A stretch of 64,000 nucleotides of DNA from an uncultured Kordiimonas sp. (GCA_947500295.1 CANMRM010000001.1:1-64000), one strand, 5' to 3'. Shown: positions 24,459 through 34,295, counted from the stretch's first letter. The notes: generated by a model not told the origin, from the letters alone. Numbers and translations: made by a program.

Positions 24459-27239
24459 ATGGCACACGAAGGTACGCCGCATCTCTATCTGATTGACGGC
24501 TCCGGCTATATTTTTCGCGCGTATCACGCCATGGCTCACAGCCGGAAACCGCTCAGCCGCAGCGATGGGACACCGGTCGGTGCCGTATTTGGCTTTTCCA
24601 ACATGTTGATGAAGTTGTTGCAGGACCTGGAGGCGGACGAGAAACCAACCCATCTGGCCGTTATTTTTGACGCCAAAGGCAAAACGTTCCGCAACGATAT
24701 ATATAGCGACTACAAGGCAAATCGGCCACCCGCTCCAGAGGACCTCGTCCCTCAGTTTCCGATTATTCGCGATGCCGTGCGCGCATTCGGGCTTCCGTCT
24801 ATTGAACTTGACGGTTTTGAAGCCGATGATCTGATCGCCACGTACGCACGGGAGGCTCGTGAAGAAGGCTGGGACGTCACAATCGTAAGTTCCGACAAGG
24901 ATCTGATGCAGTTGCTGGACGCTGGCACCGACATGTTTGATACCATGAAGAACGTGCGCACACCGGCTTCAAAGGTGGTGGATAAATTCGGAGTCGGCCC
25001 GGAAAAGGTTGTTGATGTCCAGGCATTAGCCGGGGACAGCGTCGATAATGTTCCGGGTGTTCCGGGTATAGGCATCAAAACAGCAGCCCAGCTGATAAAT
25101 GATTATGGTGATCTTGATAGCCTGCTCGAGCGAGCGGGCGAAATCAAACAACCCAAACGCCGCGAAACACTGGTCGAAAATGCGGAAATGGCGCGCATCA
25201 GCCGCGAGCTTGTGACGCTGGACCGGTTTGTTGAGCTAGACGAAAAAATTGACACTTTTGCGCTCACGCAGCCGGACCCCGAGCCGCTGCTGGCCTTCTT
25301 CGAAGAGCAGGAATTCCGTTCGCTGAAGGTGAAAGCACAGCATGCCTGGGGCGGGGACCTCCCACCCGACCTGCTGAGCGAAGAAGTAGAAAACGTTGAA
25401 AAAAACTATGTCTGCATCACAGATGAAAACGACCTGCAAGCTTGGGTGGAAGAGTGCCGCGCAGTTGGTGTCATTGCCGTCGACACGGAAACGACAGGAC
25501 TGGATGCCACCTCTGCCGACCTGGTCGGGATATCGATAGCGACGGCGCCCGGGAAGGCCTGCTACATCCCTGTTGGTCATGGCGTCGCCGGCGGCGACTT
25601 ATTGTCGGAACGCCCGTCCCAGATCGACAAAGCCGTTGTTCTGGCAGCCTTGAAGCCAATATTTGAAGACCCGGCAATTCTGAAAGTTGGCCAAAACCTC
25701 AAATACGACATGTCAATATTGGCGCGCGAAGGCCTGTGCCTGACGCCCATTGACGACACGATGCTGATTTCCTACGCCCTCGAAGCCGGTATGCATGGCC
25801 ACGGCATGGATGAGCTTGCCGGCATCCACCTCGATATCAGCCCCATATCCTTCAAGGAGGTCGCGGGTACCGGGAAAAACCAACTGACGTTTGATCAGGT
25901 GCCACTGGATAAAGCAACCGACTATGCCGCCGAAGATGCCGACATCACCTTGCGGCTATACAAGCTCTTGAAACCGCGGCTTGCTGCTGAACATGTCACA
26001 ACCGTTTACGAAACACTGGAACGACCCTTGTCGCCGGTGCTGGCAAAAATGGAACGCGAAGGCATCAAGGTTGATGTGGGCACGCTCAATCGGCTGTCAA
26101 ACGAGTTTGCGGAAGGCATCAATCGTCTGGATGCAGAAATCCAGGCACTTGCGGGTCGACCATTTAACGTCAATTCCCCCAAGCAGCTCGGGGAAGTCCT
26201 GTTTGATGATATGGAACTGCCAGGCGGGAAAAAATCATCCAAGACCGGTGCCTGGCAAACCAATGTAGATGTGCTGGAGAAATTGGCGGCCGATGGTCAC
26301 ACCATCCCCCAAAAAGTGATGGAATACCGCCAGTTCGCAAAGCTGAAAAGCACCTACACGGATGCGCTGGTTAGTCAGGTCAACCCGGACACCGGACGCG
26401 TTCACACGAGTTTTCACATGGCCTCCACCACGACAGGACGGCTTTCTTCAAATGACCCGAACCTGCAGAATATCCCGATTCGGACCGGAGAAGGACGCAA
26501 GATCAGAAGGGCCTTCGTCCCGGAAAGCGGCAACATTCTGATTGCCGCAGACTACAGCCAGATCGAACTTCGAATCCTGGCACACATTGCTGATATTGAT
26601 GCCCTCAAGGATGCCTTTGAAAATGGCACAGATATCCATGCAATGACGGCAAGCGAAGTGTTTGGTGTGCCCATCGAAGGCATGGACCCGATGGTCCGCC
26701 GCCAGGCCAAAGCCATCAATTTCGGCATCATTTACGGCATCTCCGCCTTTGGGCTCGCCCGCCAGCTGGGCATTGGCCGCAAGGATGCACAAGGATATAT
26801 CGACGCTTACTTCGAACGCTTTCCAGGTATCCGTGCCTATATGGACCGGACAATCGAGTTTGGCCGGGAACACGGCTATGTAGAAACGCTGTTTGGCCGT
26901 AAATGCCATATCCGCTCACTCATGGACAAAAACCCTATGCATCGTGGTTTTGGGGAACGGGCCGCGATAAACGCCCCGATCCAGGGCACAGCAGCGGATG
27001 TCATCAGGCGAGCGATGATCCGAATGCCTGCAGCACTTGACGCAGCAGGCTTCTCTGACGTGCGCATGCTGTTGCAAGTACATGATGAACTGGTGTTTGA
27101 ATGCCCACTCGGAAGAGAGGCAGGCGCCATCCCGCTAATTCAGGAAACCATGGCGCTCGCCTGCGCACCGGCCGTGGACCTGTCTGTACCGCTGGTGGTG
27201 GATTGCGGAACCGGTCAAAACTGGGAAGAAGCCCACTGA
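24459..27239 (+). CDS. polA: DNA polymerase I
   Basis: Repair and Okazaki-fragment-processing polymerase of 926 residues. The 5' nuclease domain (1-~300) has LYLIDGSGYIFRAYHA, VIFDAKGKTFR, GFEADDLIATYA and DSVDNVPGVPGIG. The 3'-5' exonuclease domain is active-looking, with the DTETTGLD motif and a later YAAEDADITLRLY. Polymerase motif A is ADYSQIELRILAH, motif B RRQAKAINFGIIYG and motif C LLQVHDELVFE. GGAGAA precedes the ATG. The last 25 nt overlap the convergent BLUF gene. Confidence 0.98.
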   Translation: MAHEGTPHLYLIDGSGYIFRAYHAMAHSRKPLSRSDGTPVGAVFGFSNMLMKLLQDLEADEKPTHLAVIFDAKGKTFRNDIYSDYKANRPPAPEDLVPQFPIIRDAVRAFGLPSIELDGFEADDLIATYAREAREEGWDVTIVSSDKDLMQLLDAGTDMFDTMKNVRTPASKVVDKFGVGPEKVVDVQALAGDSVDNVPGVPGIGIKTAAQLINDYGDLDSLLERAGEIKQPKRRETLVENAEMARISRELVTLDRFVELDEKIDTFALTQPDPEPLLAFFEEQEFRSLKVKAQHAWGGDLPPDLLSEEVENVEKNYVCITDENDLQAWVEECRAVGVIAVDTETTGLDATSADLVGISIATAPGKACYIPVGHGVAGGDLLSERPSQIDKAVVLAALKPIFEDPAILKVGQNLKYDMSILAREGLCLTPIDDTMLISYALEAGMHGHGMDELAGIHLDISPISFKEVAGTGKNQLTFDQVPLDKATDYAAEDADITLRLYKLLKPRLAAEHVTTVYETLERPLSPVLAKMEREGIKVDVGTLNRLSNEFAEGINRLDAEIQALAGRPFNVNSPKQLGEVLFDDMELPGGKKSSKTGAWQTNVDVLEKLAADGHTIPQKVMEYRQFAKLKSTYTDALVSQVNPDTGRVHTSFHMASTTTGRLSSNDPNLQNIPIRTGEGRKIRRAFVPESGNILIAADYSQIELRILAHIADIDALKDAFENGTDIHAMTASEVFGVPIEGMDPMVRRQAKAINFGIIYGISAFGLARQLGIGRKDAQGYIDAYFERFPGIRAYMDRTIEFGREHGYVETLFGRKCHIRSLMDKNPMHRGFGERAAINAPIQGTAADVIRRAMIRMPAALDAAGFSDVRMLLQVHDELVFECPLGREAGAIPLIQETMALACAPAVDLSVPLVVDCGTGQNWEEAH

Positions 27240-27670
27240 GATTGCTGGTGGTCCAGAATGCTCGCAATATCGTCCGACAGTGAGCCAAGCGACCGCTCAC
27301 AGGGCAAACGCTGGACCAATTTGCTGATCGCATTATCCCACCCAAACTGGATATGTAACTGTTCCGCTGTCAGGCCATTGGTGGCCCTGTAGGCCATTGA
27401 CCAGCTGCCAAAGCGTCGACTGCCTATCACCTCCTGCGCAACCACTGTGACCGCATCGTGCCGGTCATCTGTCCTGATCTTGGTCATCAGATTTTGCAGG
27501 GTCGCCGTTTCGCCTTCCAGGATCTGGACAAAGATACTGCCGCTGAAAATCAGCGCGCCTGTCAGATCGTCACGAAGATTGTTGCGAACAGCCGTATCCA
27601 GAATAGCGTCGATGTCGTCTCGTGTGATGCGCGGGTCAGCGGCGCTCACATACATAAGGGCTTCAAGCAT
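27215..27670 (-). CDS. BLUF-domain blue-light sensor protein
   Basis: Flavin photoreceptor of 151 residues. ATG 27670 is chosen for its GAAGGGGAA ribosome site and because family proteins begin here; the frame is open further upstream. Key BLUF residues are present: Tyr7 in LMYVSA, Asn31 in NNLRDDLTGALIF, Gln49 in FVQILEG, and Trp90/Met92 in GSWSMAY. No output domain is fused; the ~55-residue C-terminal part would be helical, so it acts through a partner. Its 3' end overlaps polA by 25 bp in convergent orientation. Target process unknown. Confidence 0.9.
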   Translation of the reverse strand: MLEALMYVSAADPRITRDDIDAILDTAVRNNLRDDLTGALIFSGSIFVQILEGETATLQNLMTKIRTDDRHDAVTVVAQEVIGSRRFGSWSMAYRATNGLTAEQLHIQFGWDNAISKLVQRLPCERSLGSLSDDIASILDHQQSQWASSQF

Positions 27671-27778
27671 CTCGTTCCCCTTCGATGCTGTCGGCATGAA
27701 TGACTGCAAAAGCAGTCCGGTCAATGCCGCCTGACCCCCATCTCGCTTCCCTGCTCTCATATTACAGGACAAATTACT

Positions 27779-27809
27779 AAAAAAGGGTGACCAAAAGATC
27801 ACCCCTTTT
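27779..27809 (-). terminator. Intrinsic terminator of the 848-aa TonB receptor gene
   Basis: On the minus strand an AAAGGGGTGA / TCACCC stem with an 8-nt loop is followed by a six-T run (plus-strand A-run at 27779-27784), 20 nt past the receptor stop. Confidence 0.75.
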
Positions 27810-27829
27810 CATTTTCTATGTATTCAGCT

Positions 27830-30376
27830 CTAGAAGTCGTAGGTCAACGCTACGCCCCAAAGCCTTGGTGTATTGGCGTAACCATTGACGGTGCCAGCCT
27901 GAACAACGCCCGGGAAGGCACTCAGGAAATACTCGTCATTGAAGAGGTTCCGGCCAAACACCTGAACGCCAAATCCGTTTTCAAACGAGATACCGGCACT
28001 TGCGTTAAACTGGTTCACTTCACGGTTTACGCCTGGAATATTGTCCACAATCTGAACGTCGCTCTCATGAATATAATCCGCCCGGACAAAGCCATAAGCG
28101 CCACTTTCAAACTGATGGTTATAAGTCGCAGACATCGTGATGCTGAACTCATGAATACCTGCTGGACGGTTACCAGACGCGTCAATGACTGTGCCGTTTG
28201 GCCCGGGTGCATTCTGGAAATCGTCATAAATCGGATCCAGATACGTACCCGCAAATGTCAGCGTCAGTTCGTCAATCGGTGTCCAGGTCGCATCCAGTTC
28301 AACACCCTTGGTCGACTGCTTGCCTGCATTGCCGAGGACAAAGCCGGAGCCCTGGAAGATGTTAGACTGGAAGCCTTCAATCGTCTGGTCGAAGATCGCC
28401 ACATTAAACGCGCCTCGTGGGAAGCGGGCTTTCAGACCAATTTCATAAACAGTCGCGTCCTCGGGACCAGCAAACCGGGTACCGAAATTGCGCGACGTCG
28501 CCAATGAACTGCCAAGAGCATAGTTGTTTGGCAGCAGGCCGGCAGACTGGAGGGCTGCCCCATCGGCAAAGAACGGACGACTGTCACGCGACAGGTTCCA
28601 GGATGTTGCCTTGAAACCGGTTGCCGCACTGAAATAGACGTTCACATTGTCGTTCACGTCATACGTCATACGGGCCGTCCATGTCAGCTTGTCGTCGTTC
28701 GAGCGACCAGACTCAACAGAGTTCGGGAAAGGCAGGAACTGCGGTTGGAACTGCAGCGGCCGCAAGGGCGCTGCAGAGGCGTCAGCAAAAGCTTCAAGAC
28801 CCGCAGTTGTTCCAGGGACCGCCGCTTCGATCGCAGCTATGTTATCCGGTGTTGGCGCAAGGCCTGTTTGCGAGAAGAAAGCAAAGTTGAAGAAGGCTTC
28901 GTTAAAGTCGACATTACCGAAGACATCATTGTTTACCGTCGAACCTGTGATGGTCTTTTTATCTTTGGTGTAGTTGGCACCACCAGTCAAAGTCAGACGA
29001 TCGTTGATGTGAACATCAATGGTCGCAAAAATTGACCATGCCGTGTTGTCTTGCGTGAAGGTTTCCGTTGTGGTCGTGTCCGCCGCAAAGAATGAGCCAG
29101 CAGGCGACCCGGAGAGAGCTTCCAGCGAAGCAAGCGTGCCCGGCGCACCAGCCAGAAAGTCAACATAGGCGCGCGTATCAGCGCCATAGGCAAGACCCTG
29201 AACCTGAGTGATGTCTTCACTGAAGTAGAAGCCACCTAGCATCCAGTCGACTTTGTTGTCCCCTGTAGATGTCAGTCGAATTTCCTGCGTGTATGTGTCG
29301 ATTTCAGCGTTGTTGTTCGCGCTATTGACGATTTCAGCGCTGGTGTAATCGGCTTCACTGTCATTGAAGCTGTCGTTGGCGCGGTAAGACGAAATTGTCG
29401 TCAGCGAGAAGCCGTTAAAGTCGAAGTCACCCTGAAGCGATACGCCCCCGTCCTCAATCTTGTTCACTGGCCGGAAAGTGATCGGTGAGATATAGGCGAA
29501 CGGATCGGCAGGATCCAGAATCGTTTCACCGAGAAGGCCTGAGATAATGCCCGCTGTTGGACCATTAATGATGTTGGTAACACCGCAGCAAAGCTCATCA
29601 ATTTCGCTATAGTCTGCAATCAGGCGGAACGTGATGTCCTCGCTTGGCTCCCACAGAGCCTGCGTACGGAGGTTCCAGCGATCCCGGTCATTGATGTCCG
29701 GCAGGTTGGTATCAAGCGTATCAATGTAACCATCGCGCTTGTTGATGCCACCCGACAAGCTCATCGCGAAGGTCTCAGACAAGCCGCCTGTGATATATCC
29801 CTTCACAAGTTTTTGGTCATAGTTGCCATATTGCACTTCAAAACGGCCTTCAGGGTCATATGACGGTGCTGCTGTCACGACGCTGATAACACCGGCAGAG
29901 GCGTTCTTGCCGAAAAGCGTACTTTGCGGACCACGGAGAACCTCAACACGCTGCAAACGTGGCAAATCGCCGATAGCAGCTGCTGACCGGGACCGGTATA
30001 CGCCGTCAATAAATACACCAACCGACGGTTCGATGCCGGCGTTGTTGGCGCCGTTACCAAACCCACGGATCACGAAGTTTGTGCTCGCGGACGTCTGAAG
30101 GGTGGTTACACGCAGTGACGGTACAACTGATTGAAGATCAGAGATGTCCAGTACGCGGGCTTTTTCAATGGTGTCAGCGCCGGTTACTGAAACAGCGATC
30201 GGCGTTTCCTGAAGGGTTTGTTGGCGCTTTGACGCCGTCACGATAATTTCTTCAAGTGCGAAACCGTCGTCGTCAGCACTTTGAGCCGAAACGCCTGACG
30301 CACCCATAAGGGTTGCGGTGGCGGCGACTGAAGTTAATAGATGCTTGCGCAACGAACGTTGCAGAATGGATGTCAT
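27830..30376 (-). CDS. TonB-dependent receptor (848 aa)
   Basis: Outer-membrane receptor. Signal peptide ends at SGVSAQSADDD, with EEIIVTASKRQQTLQETPIAVSV as TonB box and start of the plug. Plug motifs: FVIRGFGNGANN, SVGVFIDGVYRSRSAAAIGDLPRLQRVEVLRGPQSTLFGKNASAGVISVVTA (split here for length in the protein, about residues 100-165). The barrel ends LWGVALTYDF. ATG is preceded by GGGGAGGG. The sequence resembles receptors of the Sphingomonas/Caulobacter-like iron or aromatic-compound type; no enzyme partner adjoins, so the ligand cannot be inferred. It has its own terminator downstream. Confidence 0.93.
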   Translation of the reverse strand: MTSILQRSLRKHLLTSVAATATLMGASGVSAQSADDDGFALEEIIVTASKRQQTLQETPIAVSVTGADTIEKARVLDISDLQSVVPSLRVTTLQTSASTNFVIRGFGNGANNAGIEPSVGVFIDGVYRSRSAAAIGDLPRLQRVEVLRGPQSTLFGKNASAGVISVVTAAPSYDPEGRFEVQYGNYDQKLVKGYITGGLSETFAMSLSGGINKRDGYIDTLDTNLPDINDRDRWNLRTQALWEPSEDITFRLIADYSEIDELCCGVTNIINGPTAGIISGLLGETILDPADPFAYISPITFRPVNKIEDGGVSLQGDFDFNGFSLTTISSYRANDSFNDSEADYTSAEIVNSANNNAEIDTYTQEIRLTSTGDNKVDWMLGGFYFSEDITQVQGLAYGADTRAYVDFLAGAPGTLASLEALSGSPAGSFFAADTTTTETFTQDNTAWSIFATIDVHINDRLTLTGGANYTKDKKTITGSTVNNDVFGNVDFNEAFFNFAFFSQTGLAPTPDNIAAIEAAVPGTTAGLEAFADASAAPLRPLQFQPQFLPFPNSVESGRSNDDKLTWTARMTYDVNDNVNVYFSAATGFKATSWNLSRDSRPFFADGAALQSAGLLPNNYALGSSLATSRNFGTRFAGPEDATVYEIGLKARFPRGAFNVAIFDQTIEGFQSNIFQGSGFVLGNAGKQSTKGVELDATWTPIDELTLTFAGTYLDPIYDDFQNAPGPNGTVIDASGNRPAGIHEFSITMSATYNHQFESGAYGFVRADYIHESDVQIVDNIPGVNREVNQFNASAGISFENGFGVQVFGRNLFNDEYFLSAFPGVVQAGTVNGYANTPRLWGVALTYDF

Positions 30377-30616
30377 AAAGCCCTCCCCAGACTTCTATTG
30401 ATAAAGACATGACACTCTGTGTTTTGCACAGCAACATGTATGACGGCCTTCTGGCACAAAGGCTCTTGCATCCAGTTACCACGCACATCAGAGGTCAGTT
30501 TTAAGCACTTCCATTAATATCTTCCCTTGAGTCGTCGAAAACGTCAAGTTCTTCATAACCTTGGCTTTGATCTGTTTCGAAAAAGTGTCACACGGAAACA
30601 ACACTGGACCGCAGAC

Positions 30617-30645
30617 AAAAAAAGAGCGGCCACAGCCGCTCTTTT
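30617..30645 (-). terminator. Intrinsic terminator of the 895-aa TonB receptor gene
   Basis: AAAGAGCGGC and GCCGCTCTTT form a stem with a 4-nt loop, followed on the minus strand by a T-run (plus-strand A7 at 30617-30623). Lies 24 nt after the receptor stop codon. Confidence 0.88.
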
Positions 30646-30668
30646 AAAATTAGGGATGTTCCAGAGAC

Positions 30669-33356
30669 TTAGAAGCGCGCCTGAACCCGGGCGTAAACCA
30701 TACGTCCACGAGGGTCATGGGTCCGCGATTCGAAGCCGCCGTTAGTGGCAACCCGTGGCGGACGCTTGTCAAACATGTTGATGACGCCAAACTGCAGGCT
30801 TGTGCCATCGGCATTGTCAATAAGACTGCCCAGGTTCAACGTATATTGAGCATCCACAGTCGTGTGGCTGTCGATATCGCCGTTTTCAACGCCAGCAATG
30901 ACCTGGTCATCATCCATGCCGCTGATATGGCGGATATAGAAACGAGCATCATGCGTGTCGTTGTTGAAGGCCATGCCTGCGTTCCAGCGCCATGCTGGCG
31001 TTGGGCTGCCGAAGTTCGAGAAGTTCCGGCGGGCTGCACCATCGATAGGGTCCGCAGTTGGGTCCAGTTGCAGCTCATAGTCTAGGACATGTGTACCTTC
31101 GAAGAAGGGCATGAACGTACCGATATCGCTCTCGATCGTTTGGCTGATGTTCCAGTCAAAGCCTCTTGTTTTAACCGAAGAGGCGTTCACAAAGTTCGCC
31201 AGTACAATCAGGATGTTCCCTGTTGGCAGGCCACCCGCGCGAATGACATTCGGACCGGTTGGGTCTGCATCCACTACAGCCTGGAAGTTTTCCTGAATGA
31301 TCACATCCGTGAAATCATAACGCCAGTAATCAAGGTCAAACTTGAACCCTGAAGACGTCGCATAGGACAGGCCAAAGTTGATGGCTTCACCTTGCTCAGG
31401 CACCAGATTGCGGGTTGAAGCATCAGGTGTCCGGACGGCGGCAAAAGCAGTACCGTTTGTGACCGGGTCACTGACCTGGTTCAAGGAAGTATTCTGACCC
31501 GACTCCTGGAACACGCTTGGTGCCCGGAAGCTGGTTGAATAGCTGCCCCGGAACGACAGATCGTCTGTTGGGCGCCACAGAAGTGAGAATTTCGGATCAA
31601 TTGTGTCACCGATAGTGCCGCCATAATCCTCGAAGCGAACTGCTGCCTGGAAATCGATGGTATCAGCAAGTGGAACCAAAGTTTCCGCAAACACAGCATA
31701 GGCCGTGCGGCTGTCGGAGAAGTCCTGACCACCAATTAGGAACGCAAATCCATCTGCGTTCGAAATATCATCCAGGTCGGAAGCAAAGCCCTCGTCACGG
31801 AACTGGAAGCCAAGTGCAAGGCCGATATCGCCCGCACCGGTTGAGCCAACCGTACCGGAAACCACAGCGTCAATGACCGTCAGTTCAGCATCGGTATCGA
31901 GCACCTGAGTGCCAATGATCGAGTCGAGAACATTTTGGCTGTTTGGCAGCACGCTGAAGCTGGTAGCGAACGGGTTGTAGTATTCACAAGGGCCAACACC
32001 GGGCGTGCCCGTTGCTGGGTCACAACCAACACCACCCAGACCGTTCAGAGCGTTCTGGAAGTTGGTAGTGATCGTATCTTCCGTTCTGACCACACCGGAT
32101 GATTCGGCGCGCGTGAACGCAAGGTCGTAGGACCAGTCGTTCGCAAGCGTTCCGGTAAGACCAGCGCTTACACGCCATGTTTCGCGGTCCTGGCTGGCTG
32201 GTGACACGTCACCGCCGTTACCAATCGCACGGCCAAAGAACAGGATCGGGCCCAGTGACGCCGGGAAAATGTTCGCAGGGTGATCGGCTGGTACAACAGC
32301 GTTGGCAAGCTGCAGGAACGGGAAGGTAGGTGAGTTGCCACGAATAACCGACTGATCGGCGTATGATGCTTCTACACGAAGCTCGTGGTCACCGCCCAGT
32401 TGCTGGGTGATAACGCCAAATGCCTGGACACGTTCTTCTTCCGGCACAAGGTTGAAAAACTCACCAAAGTCGAACCGGCAGAACCCAGCTTCAAACGGAA
32501 TGCCCAAACCATCAAGGATGGGTTGTAGGTCGGTGCGCGCAAGCGGGAAACCACCCTGCGCCTCACAGCCTGTTGGATCAATAACAGGGAGCTGCCCCAG
32601 CAGGAAGAATGCACCAGGATTACCCAGAGAAGACGTATCATCAATCGGGTTACTCAGGCGCCGCTCTGCGGTTGTCAGGGGTGTCCGGTCATAATAGCTC
32701 GCCGCAACCATGATGTTAGTGGTGTCGCCGGCCCAGCCGAACTTGCCTTCGATCAACGTGTCTGCCTGACTGCCTTCGTCGGTAAGAGTCTGATACTTGG
32801 CACCAACCTCAAAGCCTTCAAAATCGTCATCGGTGATGAAGTTGACAACACCCGCCACCGCATCTGTACCGTAAATTGCCGCCGCGCCGTCTTTCACGAT
32901 TTCAAGACGCTGAATGGCGATCTGGGGAACCAATGAGCTGGTATCAACAAAGGCGATACCATCGTTGGTGGTGTTGGGTGATACAACCTGACGACGCCCG
33001 TTCATCAACACGAGGGTGGAAGACACGCCAAGGCCGCGCAGGTTAAAGTTCGATGTACCGGTTGTTGAACCCTGGGTAAAGGCATCCGGGTTGTTCTGTG
33101 CACCATTGTTGATGGTGAGTGTTTGCACAAGGTCGGCCACATTGCTGGCGCCGATCTGATTCAGATTATCCGACCCGAACACCGCAATCGGCGACGGGCT
33201 GTTCGCCTGGGTTTTGCCTTTGATGTAAGTACCGGTGACGACCACCTCTTCGATTTCGGTGTCCGCGTCGTCCTGTGCTTGCGCGGTTGCACCCGCAAGC
33301 ATAGCCAGGCAACCCGCAGTTAACGCGGTTGCCCGGTAGAAACGATTCTGGCGCAT
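30669..33356 (-). CDS. TonB-dependent receptor (895 aa)
   Basis: Outer-membrane receptor with signal peptide ending at GATAQAQDD and TonB-box region EIEEVVVTGTYIKGK. The plug contains SNFNLRGLGVSSTLVLMNGRR and IQRLEIVKDGAAAIYGTDAVAGVVNFIT, a pattern of the large alphaproteobacterial/gammaproteobacterial 'RGLG..TLVLLNGRR' receptor subfamily often linked to peptide or sugar uptake. The C-terminal barrel strand is MVYARVQARF. Strong AGGAGAG ribosome site before the ATG. It follows the same direction as the 848-aa receptor but is separately terminated. Confidence 0.93.
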   Translation of the reverse strand: MRQNRFYRATALTAGCLAMLAGATAQAQDDADTEIEEVVVTGTYIKGKTQANSPSPIAVFGSDNLNQIGASNVADLVQTLTINNGAQNNPDAFTQGSTTGTSNFNLRGLGVSSTLVLMNGRRQVVSPNTTNDGIAFVDTSSLVPQIAIQRLEIVKDGAAAIYGTDAVAGVVNFITDDDFEGFEVGAKYQTLTDEGSQADTLIEGKFGWAGDTTNIMVAASYYDRTPLTTAERRLSNPIDDTSSLGNPGAFFLLGQLPVIDPTGCEAQGGFPLARTDLQPILDGLGIPFEAGFCRFDFGEFFNLVPEEERVQAFGVITQQLGGDHELRVEASYADQSVIRGNSPTFPFLQLANAVVPADHPANIFPASLGPILFFGRAIGNGGDVSPASQDRETWRVSAGLTGTLANDWSYDLAFTRAESSGVVRTEDTITTNFQNALNGLGGVGCDPATGTPGVGPCEYYNPFATSFSVLPNSQNVLDSIIGTQVLDTDAELTVIDAVVSGTVGSTGAGDIGLALGFQFRDEGFASDLDDISNADGFAFLIGGQDFSDSRTAYAVFAETLVPLADTIDFQAAVRFEDYGGTIGDTIDPKFSLLWRPTDDLSFRGSYSTSFRAPSVFQESGQNTSLNQVSDPVTNGTAFAAVRTPDASTRNLVPEQGEAINFGLSYATSSGFKFDLDYWRYDFTDVIIQENFQAVVDADPTGPNVIRAGGLPTGNILIVLANFVNASSVKTRGFDWNISQTIESDIGTFMPFFEGTHVLDYELQLDPTADPIDGAARRNFSNFGSPTPAWRWNAGMAFNNDTHDARFYIRHISGMDDDQVIAGVENGDIDSHTTVDAQYTLNLGSLIDNADGTSLQFGVINMFDKRPPRVATNGGFESRTHDPRGRMVYARVQARF

Positions 33357-33540
33357 GTTTCTCTCCTGAGTATTGAAAGCGTGATACTTTATAGTCCTTC
33401 CCAGTTATATTGGATAAGACGAAACGCTTTAGGGTCAAGAGATTAGCAACGTCGGTTTACGCTACGGCAAGCAACCTGTAGTAATTCTACAACAGTCCTT
33501 TCCCCGTCTGGCGCCGTAGCAGAAATCCGGAAACAGGAAC

Positions 33541-34029
33541 TTACGCAGGCTTGATCAGGGCTTGTTTGACAAAAACATCTGCCTTTCCTTCTCCCAGTCG
33601 ATGATTCAGGAACTGGGAAAGGTAGGCACGAACAATATCCGGATCGATAGGCTTATTGACATCGAACCGTTGCTTTGAAAGCGTGGTCAGGGCACTGAAA
33701 AAATCCGACCGTATCTGTGGGAGTCGCAGGCGCACAATCTCTGAATCTTTTTGTTCCTGCACCACCAGCGTGAGGGTCATAGAAACACGGCCCACCAATC
33801 GCCCGCGCTCAAACATCGAAAACGTAAAGGGGTCCATGTCGATACTCAGCTTGCCTTCTTCAGGCATGGCGCCGTCCTTGGCGAGTACAACCGGGTTCAC
33901 GGACAGTGAAATAAGCAGAAGGGCCAATGCCAACAAAATCTTCGAAGAGAAACCTGATCCCCCCAATCCCGACCGCCTCAGCAAACCAGTGCTTCGGGTC
34001 AGTGTCTTCGAATTGATTATATGGCTCAT
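33541..34029 (-). CDS. Membrane-anchored FliL-like protein
   Basis: About 162 residues from ATG 34029; the frame can also start 36 nt earlier. One hydrophobic segment (KILLALALLLISLSVNPVVLA) follows a basic N-terminus. The soluble part reads LSIDMDPFTFSMFERGRLVGRVSMTLTLVV, then VRLRLPQIRSDFFSALTTLS, and DIVRAYLSQFLNHRLGEGKADVFVKQALI. The order, with beta-strand 'F..F.RGR....V.mtL.L', a 'lPqiRd.f...L' helix and a C-terminal strand, resembles FliL and related basal-body-associated proteins, but overall similarity is weak. The giant SBBP protein and a sigma-54 promoter nearby make a flagellar or surface role plausible. Confidence 0.5.
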   Translation of the reverse strand: MSHIINSKTLTRSTGLLRRSGLGGSGFSSKILLALALLLISLSVNPVVLAKDGAMPEEGKLSIDMDPFTFSMFERGRLVGRVSMTLTLVVQEQKDSEIVRLRLPQIRSDFFSALTTLSKQRFDVNKPIDPDIVRAYLSQFLNHRLGEGKADVFVKQALIKPA

Positions 34030-34124
34030 ATTGAAAATCCTGCCAGAGTTTGCGCGTGAGACCAAACGAAGAAGACCATAGCGACCACTGATAAACAGGA
34101 ACTTAACACATCAATTTCAGCCTA

Positions 34125-34182
34125 GTGCAATATGCGACATAATGTTGCATATTGCACCTATTCACTGACGCAATATGCAACA
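34125..34182. promoter_or_regulatory. Palindromic GCAATATGC motif cluster (putative upstream activating sequence)
   Basis: GTGCAATATGC (34125-34135) and GCATATTGCAC (34147-34157) form a perfect 11-bp inverted repeat, extended inward to 16-bp arms with one mismatch. A third copy, GCAATATGCAACA, is at 34170-34182. The copies are centred about 150 and 117 bp upstream of the predicted sigma-54 start site, the normal distance for an enhancer-binding protein. They could alternatively control the leftward FliL-like gene. Confidence 0.55.
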
Positions 34183-34224
34183 GTTCTCATCCAAGCATCC
34201 GATATCCAATAGCGAAATATAATA

Positions 34225-34237
34225 TAAAATATTGATT
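34225..34237. promoter_or_regulatory. IHF consensus site
   Basis: TAA-AATA-TTGATT is an exact match to YAANNNNTTGATW (reverse complement of the IHF consensus WATCAANNNNTTR), in an A+T-rich flank. It lies between the palindrome cluster and the sigma-54 promoter, as expected for IHF-assisted looping. Confidence 0.55.
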
Positions 34238-34266
34238 TAAAAGGATTTTTATATATTCACAAAACA

Positions 34267-34282
34267 TGGCACGCGCTTTGTA
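34267..34282 (+). promoter_or_regulatory. Sigma-54 (-24/-12) promoter
   Basis: TGGCACG-CGCT-TTGTA matches the consensus TGGCACG-N4-TTGCW at every fixed position except the C of the -12 GC. Spacing is exact. The predicted start, about 12 nt after the -12 element, is near 34293, which is 3 nt before the first base of the first structured hairpin. No coding sequence follows in this direction before a terminator. Confidence 0.75.
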
Positions 34283-34295
34283 ACGTTGTTGATAC

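Noticed and set aside
24045-24653. Long minus-strand frame across the zf-CHCC and polA start region
   Set aside because: Overlaps two well-supported genes and shows no domain.
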